This document shows positions 1 through 7,312 of a DNA stretch of 36,852 nucleotides, piece by piece. A model generated the notes under the pieces. That model was given only the letters and a program-made list of their open reading frames with translations, was not told where the DNA came from and made no database searches. How positions within the stretch are numbered: the stretch's first letter is position 1; the number at the start of each line of letters is the position of its first letter. The stretch spans positions 1 to 36,852 of the forward strand of contig DFBG01000162.1 of NCBI GenBank assembly GCA_002367305.1. The letters are read 5' to 3'. This stretch comes from Actinobacteria bacterium UBA3086 (lineage in GTDB: Bacteria > Actinomycetota > Coriobacteriia > Anaerosomatales > UBA3086). A program made the position numbers and the translations under genes.

Positions 1-768
1 TTCTTCAACTTCAGACCGGATCGCGCGCGTCAGATCACACACTCCTTCGTGGACGAGGAGTTCGATCACTTCTCTCGTCCCGTGACCCCGGACGTGAGGT
101 TCGTCTGCCTCACAGAGTACGATCCCAACATCCCTGCAGCGGTGGCGTTCCCCAAGGCACTGCCGTGCTGCGTGTTGGCCGATGTACTCGCCGACGAAGG
201 ACTCCGTCAGCTGCACATTGCGGAGACGGAGAAGTACGCACACGTGACCTTCTTCCTCAACGGGGGACAAGAGGCCCCCAAGGTTGGCGAGGAGCGCGTG
301 CTCATTCCCAGTCCCAAAGTGGCCACGTACGATCTCCAGCCCGAGATGAGCGCGGTCGAGGTCACCGATGCGCTGGTTTTGGCGATCAAAGCCGAGCGAG
401 CGGATTTCTATGTGGTCAACTTCGCGAACTGCGACATGGTTGGCCACACGGGTGTGCTGGAGGCAGCTGTTGTCGCCGTAGAGACGGTCGATGGGTGTGT
501 TGGCCGTGTAGTGGACGCGATTCGCGATCTGGGCGGTGCGGTACTGATCACAGCGGATCACGGCAACGCCGAGCGGATGGTGGCTGCGGATGGAAGCAGT
601 CCCTTCACCGCACACACACTGGCCGACGTGCCATTTTGTGTCGTGGCGGACGGCGTCACGGGTGTTCGTTCCGGAGGTAAGCTAGCGGACGTTGCACCTT
701 CGATTCTGTCTCTATTGGACATACCGGCACCTCAGGAGTGGACGGGCGGAAACCTCCTGCTATACTGA
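1..768 (+). CDS. gpmI: 2,3-bisphosphoglycerate-independent phosphoglycerate mutase, C-terminal half (5' end outside window)
   Basis: This enzyme interconverts 3-phosphoglycerate and 2-phosphoglycerate in cytosolic glycolysis using two Mn ions. The frame is open from base 1 and ends at TGA 766-768. It begins with FFNFRPDRARQIT, the hallmark block near the middle of the roughly 510-residue family, so about half the protein is present. Further family motifs follow in order: HVTFFLNGG, NFANCDMVGHTG and the metal-binding ADHGN, then a His in PFTAHT near the C terminus. No frameshift is seen. The next gene is secG, and the pair gpmI-secG is a common arrangement in bacteria. The identity is very secure; only the start is missing. 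Confidence 0.96.
   Translation, partial: FFNFRPDRARQITHSFVDEEFDHFSRPVTPDVRFVCLTEYDPNIPAAVAFPKALPCCVLADVLADEGLRQLHIAETEKYAHVTFFLNGGQEAPKVGEERVLIPSPKVATYDLQPEMSAVEVTDALVLAIKAERADFYVVNFANCDMVGHTGVLEAAVVAVETVDGCVGRVVDAIRDLGGAVLITADHGNAERMVAADGSSPFTAHTLADVPFCVVADGVTGVRSGGKLADVAPSILSLLDIPAPQEWTGGNLLLY
739..766 (+). promoter_or_regulatory. Probable extended -10 promoter for secG
   Basis: TGGACG (739-744, 4/6 match to the -35 consensus) is followed after 16 bases by TATACT (761-766). A TG at 758-759 one base upstream of the hexamer gives an extended -10. The -10 overlaps the gpmI stop codon. The same nonamer TGCTATACT occurs in the tRNA-Leu promoter at 7121-7129. Predicted transcription would start near 773, about 55 bases before secG. 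Confidence 0.5.
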
Positions 769-828
769 TTCTTCGGCTTGTCAGATCAGGCACGTCAACT
801 GGCGTGTGTAGATATCCAAGGAGAGACC

Positions 829-1074
829 GTGAACGCATTCATCATCTTCACTATCATCGTCCACATGATCGTGTCAGTTGGACTGATCGTGTTCATTCTG
901 CTGCACTCGGGTAAGGGAACAGGGGTGTCCTCCATGCTCGGGGCTGCTCTTCCCACGACTTCGACGGGAACAGGCATCATTGAGAAGAACTTGGACCGGA
1001 TCACCATTGTCCTCTCGTTGATATTCGCGGTTACTCTTCTGATCCTCATGGTGGGATACTCGCCTGGCGCGTAA
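829..1074 (+). CDS. secG: Preprotein translocase subunit SecG
   Basis: SecG is the small third subunit of the SecYEG channel and assists protein export in the cytoplasmic membrane. The 81-residue product has two hydrophobic helices (about residues 2-22 and 55-75) separated by the conserved cytoplasmic segment LLHSGKGTGVSSMLG, which matches the family. The GTG start at 829 is chosen because AAGGAGA lies at 818-824. An in-frame TTG at 778 would add 17 polar residues and has no ribosome binding site. The gene follows gpmI and is closed by a strong hairpin downstream. Confidence 0.93.
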   Translation: MNAFIIFTIIVHMIVSVGLIVFILLHSGKGTGVSSMLGAALPTTSTGTGIIEKNLDRITIVLSLIFAVTLLILMVGYSPGA

Positions 1075-1098
1075 TATTCTTTCTTAATCTATTAGCAC

Positions 1099-1140
1099 GA
1101 ACGAAGGGGTGTCGCGTATGCGGCATCCCTCTTTACGTTC
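1099..1140 (+). terminator. Hairpin terminator downstream of secG
   Basis: The stem GGGGTGTCGC (1106-1115) pairs with GCGGCATCCC (1120-1129), allowing two G-U pairs, around a four-base loop GTAT. A1105-T1130 adds an eleventh pair. A second short arm GAACG (1099-1103) can pair with CGTTC (1136-1140). The tail TCTTT is a weak U-tract, so termination is likely but not certain. Confidence 0.65.
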
Positions 1141-1331
1141 ATCTTGGAGAAGCTGCTGACTATACGTTTCGGCTTGCCATTCCATACAAAGAAGGGGAAA
1201 CTTACGGGAGCACTGAACCCCCCGGTGCGTATGGGGTCGCTGGAGGGGTTCGACATTTGGGTGCAGCTTATGCCCCTAGATGGGTAAGTTTGGATGTATG
1301 CGTATTGTCGTAGTACGGAGGGAGGCACATC
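1141..1331 (+). other. Intergenic leader upstream of oppA
   Basis: This 191-base stretch has no convincing ORF. A TATACG at 1161-1166 with TTCATC at 1138-1143 (17-base spacer) is a weak promoter candidate. Downstream are several small potential hairpins, for example GCACTG pairing with CGGTGC around 1209-1228 and GGG-GCA pairing with TGC-CCC near 1258-1276. No known riboswitch or T-box motif was recognised. It ends with the strong Shine-Dalgarno GGAGGGAGG (1317-1325) serving the oppA TTG start. Confidence 0.35.
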
Positions 1332-3005
1332 TTGTTTGATCGATATCGGAAGGTGTTGGTACTCCTGCTTGGTCTAGCACTGGTTTTCTCAGTGTTTGGC
1401 ATAGCAGGTTGTTCCGACGCAGAAGAAGAGGATGAGCCGGCCGACGAGCCGGCCGCCGAAGAGCCTGTTAGCGATGAGGGTCCTGTCGCTGGTGGCACTA
1501 TGGCGTTCTACATCAGTGAGCCCGCGTTCATTGATACCGTGAACGTGCAGGAGTCCGAGGGCACGCAGGTCGCACAGGCTGTCTTTGACAGCTTGGTCGG
1601 TTTCGATCCTGAGACCGCAGAGATCATGCCGGCAGCCGCTGAGTCGTGGGTTCCCAACGAGGATGCCTCGGTTTGGACCTTTAACTTGGTCAAGGGCGCC
1701 ACGTTCCACAATGGTGAGCCTGTCACCGCTGCGGACTTCAAGTTCGCTTGGGAGCGCATCTGCAATCCCGACAACGAGTCCGAGATCTCTTACCACCTTG
1801 CACCCGTCGTGGGCTATGACGAGATGCAGGCCGGCGATGCAACTGAGCTTCCGGGCGTCGTTGCAGTTGACGACACCACCCTTGAGGTCACGCTGCAGTA
1901 CCCGTTCGGCGACTTTGAGTATGTCGTCGGTCACCCCGCCTTGGCACCGGTCCTTGAAGCTGAGGTCGCCAAGGACGGTTACTCCGACATGCCGATCGGT
2001 AACGGCCCGTTCATGATGACCGAGCCTTGGTCACACGACCAGTTCATCAATGTCGAAGTCTACGACGGCTACTATGGCATGGCTCCGTATATCGACGGTG
2101 TCGATTTCAAGATCTTCACCGACCAGGACACCGCGTTCCTCGAGTTCGAGGCCGGTAACCTGGACTTCACCTCTATCCCCACAGGTCAGATCCAGTCCGT
2201 CATCGACTCGTACGGTGAGTCAATGGACGGTATGACCGTATCGCCCGGCGAGCAGGCCGTCATCGGCCCGCAACTCGCCATTTACTACCTCCTCATGAAC
2301 AATGAGGATGAGGTTCTCAAGGATCCGAAGCTCCGTGCTGCGCTGTCTCTGGCGATCAATCGCCAGACCATCGCTGACGTGGTTTTCGAGGGCACGCGAG
2401 TTCCCGCCACGGGTATTGTCCCGCCGGGTATCGTGGGCTTCCAGGAGGACGCATGGGCCTACTCCAAGTATGACGTGGATGCTGCCAAGGAGATGCTGGC
2501 TGAGGCTGGCTACGCCGACGGCGAGGGTCTACCCGCGATCAAACTTGAGTTCAACACCGGTTCCGGCCACGAAGATATTCTGCAGCTCGTCCAGCAGGAT
2601 CTCACCAACGTCGGTATCGACTCTGAGCTCGTAGGCACTGAGTGGGCACAGTATCTCGACAAGCTGCTCGAGAAGACCTATCAGGTCGGGCGTCTTGGTT
2701 GGATAGCTGACTATCCGATCATGGACAACTTCCTGTATCCGATCTTCACGACTGGCAGTGGCGACAACTATGCGTTCTATAGCAACACTGACGTCGATGC
2801 TCTTCTGACAGAGGCCCGTCAGACGACCGACGCCACCGATCGTGTTGCGAAGTACCAAGAGGTCGAGCGCATGATCGGCGACGACGCTCCTGTCATCCCG
2901 ATCGTGTTCTATCGCAACCTCCGTGTTGGTTCCGAGCGCCTGCGCGAGGCTGTATTCAGCTCGCAGGGTATGATGAACTTCGATCAGCTTTGGCTGTCGG
3001 AGTAA
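1332..3005 (+). CDS. oppA: Oligopeptide-binding lipoprotein of an ABC transporter (SBP family 5)
   Basis: This is the extracytoplasmic substrate receptor of a peptide importer. The 557-residue product starts with a lipoprotein signal peptide (RYRK, a hydrophobic stretch at residues 8-22, and lipobox GIAGC with Cys27). A Glu/Pro/Ala-rich tether (about residues 29-50) follows. The remainder matches the SBP_bac_5 family: a region like DSLVGFDPETAEIMPAAAES near the start, WTFNLVKGATFHNGEPVTAADFKFAWER, then a long C-terminal lobe ending in a VIPIVFY-type segment. The TTG start is supported by GGAGGGAGG six bases upstream and a correctly placed signal peptide. It heads the oppABCDF operon. The actual ligand (oligopeptide, dipeptide or another small molecule) cannot be told from the sequence. 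Confidence 0.93.
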   Translation: MFDRYRKVLVLLLGLALVFSVFGIAGCSDAEEEDEPADEPAAEEPVSDEGPVAGGTMAFYISEPAFIDTVNVQESEGTQVAQAVFDSLVGFDPETAEIMPAAAESWVPNEDASVWTFNLVKGATFHNGEPVTAADFKFAWERICNPDNESEISYHLAPVVGYDEMQAGDATELPGVVAVDDTTLEVTLQYPFGDFEYVVGHPALAPVLEAEVAKDGYSDMPIGNGPFMMTEPWSHDQFINVEVYDGYYGMAPYIDGVDFKIFTDQDTAFLEFEAGNLDFTSIPTGQIQSVIDSYGESMDGMTVSPGEQAVIGPQLAIYYLLMNNEDEVLKDPKLRAALSLAINRQTIADVVFEGTRVPATGIVPPGIVGFQEDAWAYSKYDVDAAKEMLAEAGYADGEGLPAIKLEFNTGSGHEDILQLVQQDLTNVGIDSELVGTEWAQYLDKLLEKTYQVGRLGWIADYPIMDNFLYPIFTTGSGDNYAFYSNTDVDALLTEARQTTDATDRVAKYQEVERMIGDDAPVIPIVFYRNLRVGSERLREAVFSSQGMMNFDQLWLSE

Positions 3006-3026
3006 TCTCGCATTGTAGTTGATGTG

Positions 3027-3060
3027 GGTGTCGGAGCGGCCGCAGGGCCGCTCCGACACC
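3027..3060 (+). terminator. Perfect 15-bp hairpin between oppA and oppB
   Basis: The 15-base arm at 3027-3041 is exactly complementary to the arm at 3046-3060, with loop GCAG (3042-3045). No U-run follows (ATCCTTGAG), so it may be a partial terminator or an mRNA-stabilising element. Such elements commonly keep binding-protein transcript above permease transcript. Confidence 0.7.
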
Positions 3061-3110
3061 ATCCTTGAGTTGAATCCTTGGTACTGTACGCCTCGAGCAA
3101 GGTTGTGCTG

Positions 3111-4076
3111 ATGATCAAGTACGTGCTCCGGCGCCTCTTACAAATGATTCCGGTCTTTATTGGCGTGACGATGCTACTGTTCCTGCTTCGCGCCCCTGGC
3201 GTGCTTCCCGGTGATCCCATTCGGATGATCACTGGTGAACGCGCGATTCCCGACGCACTGCGTGTTGAGATCGAAGAGAAGTACCACTTCAACGATCCGC
3301 TGCCGGTGCAGTATGGTTACTACCTTTCGGACCTCGTTCACGGTGATCTTGGCGACTCTCTTCAGAAGGGTCGTCCGGTGACTGACATTTTTGCGGACAA
3401 GTATCCGAACACTATCAAGCTTGCTCTCGTCGCCATCGTCATCGAGGTCATAATCGGTGTTGGTGCAGGCATTGTCTCAGCGGTGAAGCAATACTCCTTC
3501 TGGGATGTGCTCGTGACGCTTTCTACGTCCATTCTCGTGTCTATGCCCGTGTTCTGGTTAGGCATGTTGTTCCAGATATTCTTTGGTATCAAGTTCAAAC
3601 AGTGGGGGTTACCGTACCTGCCTATCTCAGGAATGGGGAACCCGCCTGATCTTGTGCACCTGATCCTGCCCGGTGTCACGCTTGCATCGGTCTCGACTGC
3701 GTATGCGGCGCGTATCATGCGCTCACAGATGCTCGAGGTCATGAGCCAGGACTACATCCGCACGGCGTTGGCCAAGGGCCTCTCGTGGTCCACGGTCGTG
3801 CGTCGGCACGCGCTCAAGAATGCTTTGATCCCGGTTGTCACATTCATGGGTATCGACCTAGGCGCGATGCTCAGCGGCGCAATCCTCACGGAGACCGTTT
3901 TCAACTGGCCCGGTGTGGGACTCGAGATCTTCCTTGCCATCGGTCAGCGTGACTGGCCCGTTGTCATGGGCGGTGTCGTGGTCGTTGTCATCGCGGTTAT
4001 GTTCGTCAATCTTCTTGTCGATATGAGCTATGCGTTCCTCGATCCGAGGATCCGCTACGGTTCGGGTACGGAGTAG
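3111..4076 (+). CDS. oppB: Peptide ABC transporter permease OppB/DppB
   Basis: This is one of the two membrane channel subunits of the peptide importer. The 321-residue product begins MIKYVLRRLLQMIPVFIGV, the standard N-terminal helix of DppB-type permeases. It then has about six membrane helices, the periplasmic PGDP segment after helix 1, and the EAA loop (QDYIRTALAKGLSWSTVVRRHALKNAL) that contacts the ATPases. The C-terminal helix ends before FLDPRIRYG, a typical family ending. The ATG at 3111 is preferred because it places the family-typical N terminus first, with AAGG at 3099-3102; an in-frame TTG at 3078 would add an unconserved extension. Its stop lies 2 bases before oppC. Confidence 0.94.
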   Translation: MIKYVLRRLLQMIPVFIGVTMLLFLLRAPGVLPGDPIRMITGERAIPDALRVEIEEKYHFNDPLPVQYGYYLSDLVHGDLGDSLQKGRPVTDIFADKYPNTIKLALVAIVIEVIIGVGAGIVSAVKQYSFWDVLVTLSTSILVSMPVFWLGMLFQIFFGIKFKQWGLPYLPISGMGNPPDLVHLILPGVTLASVSTAYAARIMRSQMLEVMSQDYIRTALAKGLSWSTVVRRHALKNALIPVVTFMGIDLGAMLSGAILTETVFNWPGVGLEIFLAIGQRDWPVVMGGVVVVVIAVMFVNLLVDMSYAFLDPRIRYGSGTE

Positions 4077-4078
4077 CC

Positions 4079-5071
4079 GTGACCAAATCAACTAACGACC
4101 CACAGGGGACGAATTTGGATCCAAAGGATGCGAGCGGTCACGCTGTGCGTGATCTGTATTCGCCACTTCCGGTAGCTCCGCTCGAAGAGCACGATGTCTC
4201 CGGGCCCACGCGCACGCTCTGGCGCGATGCGTGGCGCCGTCTTCGCAAGAACAAGCTGGCTATGGCCGGTCTGGTCTGGGTGGCTCTCGTCATCTCCATC
4301 ACTCTGTCCGCCGATCTCTGGGTCCCGGATGCGTTCGGTGATCCTGAGGCGATCGATACCGCGACTGCCGCGCAGAATTACCTACTGCCTCCGTCGGCAG
4401 ATCACCCCTTCGGCACCGATAAACTCGCACGTGACGTGTTCGCACGTGTGGTATATGGGGCACGCATATCGCTTTCCGTCGGCATTATCGCGGTGTTCAT
4501 CTCGATAGCCATCGGACTCATCATGGGGGCACTGGCTGGATACTACGGTGGCCTAGCGGATGTGCTGGTCATGCGATTAGCCGATGTCTTCCTCGCATTT
4601 CCCTATGTACTTTTCGCAGTGGCGCTGATCGCGGTCCTTGGGCCCGGCTACATCAACGTGTTCATCGCCATTGGTGTGTTGGGATGGCCCACGATCGCTC
4701 GCGTATTTCGCAGTTCGATACTCTCGGTCAAGGAGAACGAGTACATTGACGCGGCTCGCGCCATGGGTGCGTCGGATGCGCGGATCATCTTCAGGCATAT
4801 TCTCCCCAACGCCATTGCGCCGATTCTTGTGTACGGAACCATGGCAACAGGCGGAGCGATTCTGACTGAGGCCGCACTGAGCTTTTTGGGTATGGGCGTG
4901 CAGCCTCCCACACCTTCGTGGGGTCTTATGCTCTCAGATGCCAAAGCGCTTATGCAGCGTGCTCCGTGGATGATGATCTACCCCGGCGCAGCGATTCTCA
5001 CGACCGTGCTCTCGTTCGTTCTCATGGGTGACGGTCTTCGGGACGCCCTCGACGTGAAGATGAAGGACTGA
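4079..5071 (+). CDS. oppC: Peptide ABC transporter permease OppC/DppC
   Basis: This is the second permease subunit, pairing with OppB. The 330-residue product has a polar N-terminal tail of about 45 residues, then WRRLRKNKLAMAGLVWV entering helix 1. The OppC-type periplasmic block HPFGTDKLARDVFARVVYGA and the EAA loop EYIDAARAMGASDARIIFRH follow. The last helices include ALSFLGMGVQPPTPSWGLML, a very conserved DppC block, and the protein ends GLRDALDVKMKD. The GTG start at 4079 follows the oppB stop by two bases, suggesting translational coupling. The gene ends 4 bases before oppD. Confidence 0.95.
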   Translation: MTKSTNDPQGTNLDPKDASGHAVRDLYSPLPVAPLEEHDVSGPTRTLWRDAWRRLRKNKLAMAGLVWVALVISITLSADLWVPDAFGDPEAIDTATAAQNYLLPPSADHPFGTDKLARDVFARVVYGARISLSVGIIAVFISIAIGLIMGALAGYYGGLADVLVMRLADVFLAFPYVLFAVALIAVLGPGYINVFIAIGVLGWPTIARVFRSSILSVKENEYIDAARAMGASDARIIFRHILPNAIAPILVYGTMATGGAILTEAALSFLGMGVQPPTPSWGLMLSDAKALMQRAPWMMIYPGAAILTTVLSFVLMGDGLRDALDVKMKD

Positions 5072-5075
5072 CAGC

Positions 5076-6092
5076 ATGACAAGACTGCTTGAAGTAACCG
5101 ATCTCCACACGCACTTCTTCACCCGTGACGGTGTCGTGAAAGCCGTCGATGGTGTGAGTTTCACGTTGGACAAGAGCGAGACGCTGGGCGTGGTGGGCGA
5201 GTCCGGCTCAGGTAAGTCCGTGACCGCGATGTCCATCATGCGACTGATCCCGGATCCTCCCGGTAAGGTCGTCGGTGGCGATATCGTGTTCAAGGGCGAT
5301 TCTGTTCTGGGCATGTCGGCTTCCGAGGTTCGCTCTCTGCGGGGCAACCGCATCGCGATGATCTTTCAGGATCCCATGACGTCTCTCAATCCCGTATATC
5401 GGGTTGGTGCGCAGATCGGCGAGTCAGTGCGTCTCCACAAGGGAGCTTCCAAGAAGGAGGCGTTCGAGCGAGCCGTGGAGTTGCTCGATCTTGTTGGTAT
5501 CCCGCACCCGCGCGAGCGTGCTCGGGACTATCCGCATCAGTTCTCAGGGGGCATGCGTCAGCGAGCGATGATCGCCATGGCGCTCGCTTGTGATCCGGAT
5601 ATCCTCATCGCCGACGAGCCCACCACGGCTCTCGATGTGACCATTCAGGCGCAGATCCTGGATCTCATGAACGAGCTTCAGGATCGTACGGGCACTGCGA
5701 TCATCATGATCACCCATGACTTGGGGATCGTCGCCGATATGGCCGACAAGGTCCTTGTCATGTACGCGGGGCGTCCAGTTGAATATGGTTCGGCAGCGGA
5801 CGTCTTTTATCGTCCTCGGCATCCCTACACGTGGGGCTTGCTCGACAGTCTGCCTCGTCATGACGTGGCCGAGAAGGATGAGTTGAATCCGATCCAGGGT
5901 CAGCCGCCCAGTCTCATCCGGGTACCCAAGGGTTGTTCGTTCAACCCACGCTGTCCGTACGCGTGCATGATCTGCGCTGAGCAGGAACCGGTGCTCAAGG
6001 AAGCTGAGTCCGGGCACATGTGTGCGTGTCACTTCACTGGTAAAGAGGGATTCCAACGAGGCGAAGCTCAAGCCTGTAGGGTGGTGGGCTAG
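5076..6092 (+). CDS. oppD: Peptide ABC transporter ATP-binding protein OppD/DppD
   Basis: This is a cytoplasmic ATPase powering peptide import. The 338-residue product carries Walker A GESGSGKS (residues 41-48), Q-loop Gln98, signature FSGGMRQR (156-163), Walker B ILIADEP (176-182) and switch His214. The C-terminal oligopeptide-transporter extension contains Cys287, Cys293, Cys297 and Cys300, followed by Cys316 and Cys318. Related DppD proteins use this spacing to hold a [4Fe-4S] cluster, so the same is inferred here. The stop codon TAG directly abuts the ATG of oppF. Confidence 0.95.
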   Translation: MTRLLEVTDLHTHFFTRDGVVKAVDGVSFTLDKSETLGVVGESGSGKSVTAMSIMRLIPDPPGKVVGGDIVFKGDSVLGMSASEVRSLRGNRIAMIFQDPMTSLNPVYRVGAQIGESVRLHKGASKKEAFERAVELLDLVGIPHPRERARDYPHQFSGGMRQRAMIAMALACDPDILIADEPTTALDVTIQAQILDLMNELQDRTGTAIIMITHDLGIVADMADKVLVMYAGRPVEYGSAADVFYRPRHPYTWGLLDSLPRHDVAEKDELNPIQGQPPSLIRVPKGCSFNPRCPYACMICAEQEPVLKEAESGHMCACHFTGKEGFQRGEAQACRVVG

Positions 6093-7103
6093 ATGACATT
6101 GCTCAAAGTCGAGGGTCTCACCAAACACTTCCCGGTCGAGCAGGGCGTGATCCTCTCTCGTGTGGGTGCGAGTGTGAAGGCCGTCGATGGTGTGTCGTTC
6201 GAGGTGAACCAGGGAGAGACCCTGGGGTTGGTCGGCGAGTCGGGTTGTGGAAAGTCCACGACCGGTCGTTGCATCATTCGCCTCATCGAGCCCACGTCCG
6301 GGCTCATCGAATTCGAGGGCAAGAGTGTGCGAGACATGGGACGTCGGGCACTGCGTGAGTTCCGGCGCGATGTACAGATCATCTTCCAGGATCCGTACGC
6401 ATCATTGAATCCGCGAATGACGATCGGTGAGATCGTTTCAGAGCCTCTCTCTGTGAACAACATGGGAACTGCAGCTGAGAAGCGCAAAGCCGTTCAGGAT
6501 CTTCTCGACGTTGTGGGGCTCAACCCCGAGCACATCAATCGGTACCCGCATGAGTTCTCAGGTGGGCAGCGTCAGCGCATCGGTATTGCGAGGGCACTCA
6601 CTCTCAAGCCCAAGTTGATCATATGTGACGAGCCGGTGTCGGCACTCGACGTGTCGATTCAGGCTCAGGTGGTCAATCTGCTCCAGGATCTTCAGGATCA
6701 GTTCGGTCTGACGTATCTGTTCATTGCGCACGACCTTTCCGTGGTTCGGCATATTTCGGACAGGGTCGCAGTCATGTATCTGGGCAAGATCGTCGAGATC
6801 GCCGACTACAAGGGTCTGTACAACGCGCCGCACCACCCGTATACGCAGTCGCTGCTCTCTGCTGTGCCGGTGCCCGATCCCGAGCTTCAGCGCGAACGTG
6901 AGCGCATCATCCTGCAGGGAGACGTTCCGAGTCCGATCAACCCGCCCTCGGGATGTCGGTTTCATACACGTTGTCCGATCGCGCAGCCGGTGTGCTCCGA
7001 GAAGGAACCTGAGCTTCGCGATGTGGCTCCCGGCCAGAAGGCTGCGTGTCACTTTGCGAAGCCGTTTCCAATCGACGTGAAAAAGGCTGTTCAGAGGGGG
7101 TAG
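6093..7103 (+). CDS. oppF: Peptide ABC transporter ATP-binding protein OppF/DppF
   Basis: This is the second ATPase of the importer and forms a heterodimer with OppD. The 336-residue product has Walker A GESGCGKS (48-55), Q-loop Gln99, signature FSGGQRQR (155-162), Walker B LIICDEP (175-181) and His213. The C-terminal extension has Cys288, Cys294, Cys301 and Cys319, the usual OppF/DppF cysteine pattern and a probable [4Fe-4S] site. It begins immediately after the oppD stop. Its own stop codon overlaps the -35 region of the tRNA-Leu promoter. Confidence 0.95.
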   Translation: MTLLKVEGLTKHFPVEQGVILSRVGASVKAVDGVSFEVNQGETLGLVGESGCGKSTTGRCIIRLIEPTSGLIEFEGKSVRDMGRRALREFRRDVQIIFQDPYASLNPRMTIGEIVSEPLSVNNMGTAAEKRKAVQDLLDVVGLNPEHINRYPHEFSGGQRQRIGIARALTLKPKLIICDEPVSALDVSIQAQVVNLLQDLQDQFGLTYLFIAHDLSVVRHISDRVAVMYLGKIVEIADYKGLYNAPHHPYTQSLLSAVPVPDPELQRERERIILQGDVPSPINPPSGCRFHTRCPIAQPVCSEKEPELRDVAPGQKAACHFAKPFPIDVKKAVQRG

Positions 7104-7129
7104 GCAAGCCCAATCGGGATTGCTATACT
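7101..7129 (+). promoter_or_regulatory. Promoter of tRNA-Leu
   Basis: TAGGCA (7101-7106, 4/6) and TATACT (7124-7129, 5/6) are separated by 17 bases, with an extended -10 TG at 7121-7122. The -35 hexamer overlaps the oppF stop codon. The mature tRNA begins 34 bases downstream of the -10. Confidence 0.7.
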
Positions 7130-7162
7130 CACCTTCGCTGTCCCCAAGGGGGCAGGTATCGA

Positions 7163-7248
7163 GTCGGAGTGGCGGAACGGCAGACGCGCTAGCTTGAGGG
7201 GCTAGTGTCCTTAGGGACGTGAGGGTTCAAATCCCTCCTCCGACACCA
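7163..7248 (+). tRNA. tRNA-Leu (anticodon GAG), CCA encoded
   Basis: This class II tRNA decodes CUC and CUU. The acceptor stem GTCGGAG (7163-7169) pairs fully with CTCCGAC (7238-7244); discriminator A7245 and an encoded CCA (7246-7248) follow. The anticodon stem CTAGC/GCTAG closes the loop TTGAGGG with anticodon GAG at 7196-7198. A long variable arm (about 7206-7220, TGTCC...GGACG) and a T-arm GAGGG-TTCAAAT-CCCTC complete it. Gene length is 86 bases with no intron or anomaly. Confidence 0.98.
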
Positions 7249-7253
7249 TAGTG

Positions 7254-7289
7254 AGAACGCGAGGGCCTCCGAAAGGGGGCCCTCGTTCT
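7254..7289 (+). terminator. Hairpin terminator after tRNA-Leu, shared with the converging gene
   Basis: GAGGGCCTCC (7261-7270) pairs over ten positions (one G-U) with the bases 7275-7284 around a GAAA tetraloop. AGAAC (7254-7258) extends the stem with GTTCT (7285-7289) after a two-base bulge. It lies between two converging genes, so it may act on both strands. Confidence 0.7.
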
Positions 7290-7312
7290 GTGTTCGGGCA
7301 GAGACTCTTCGG

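Noticed and set aside
1257..1273. Possible -24/-12 box upstream of oppA (GG and GC 10 bases apart)
   Set aside because: Only the spacing of GG and GC matches; the flanking bases (GGTGC...ATGC) are poor and no activator site is visible. The match is far weaker than that at 23040.
1075..1331. tmRNA or other small stable RNA after secG
   Set aside because: The region was considered because ssrA often lies near secG, but no tRNA-like ends, TTCGA-arm with flanking stems, or tag ORF were found and the gap is too short.
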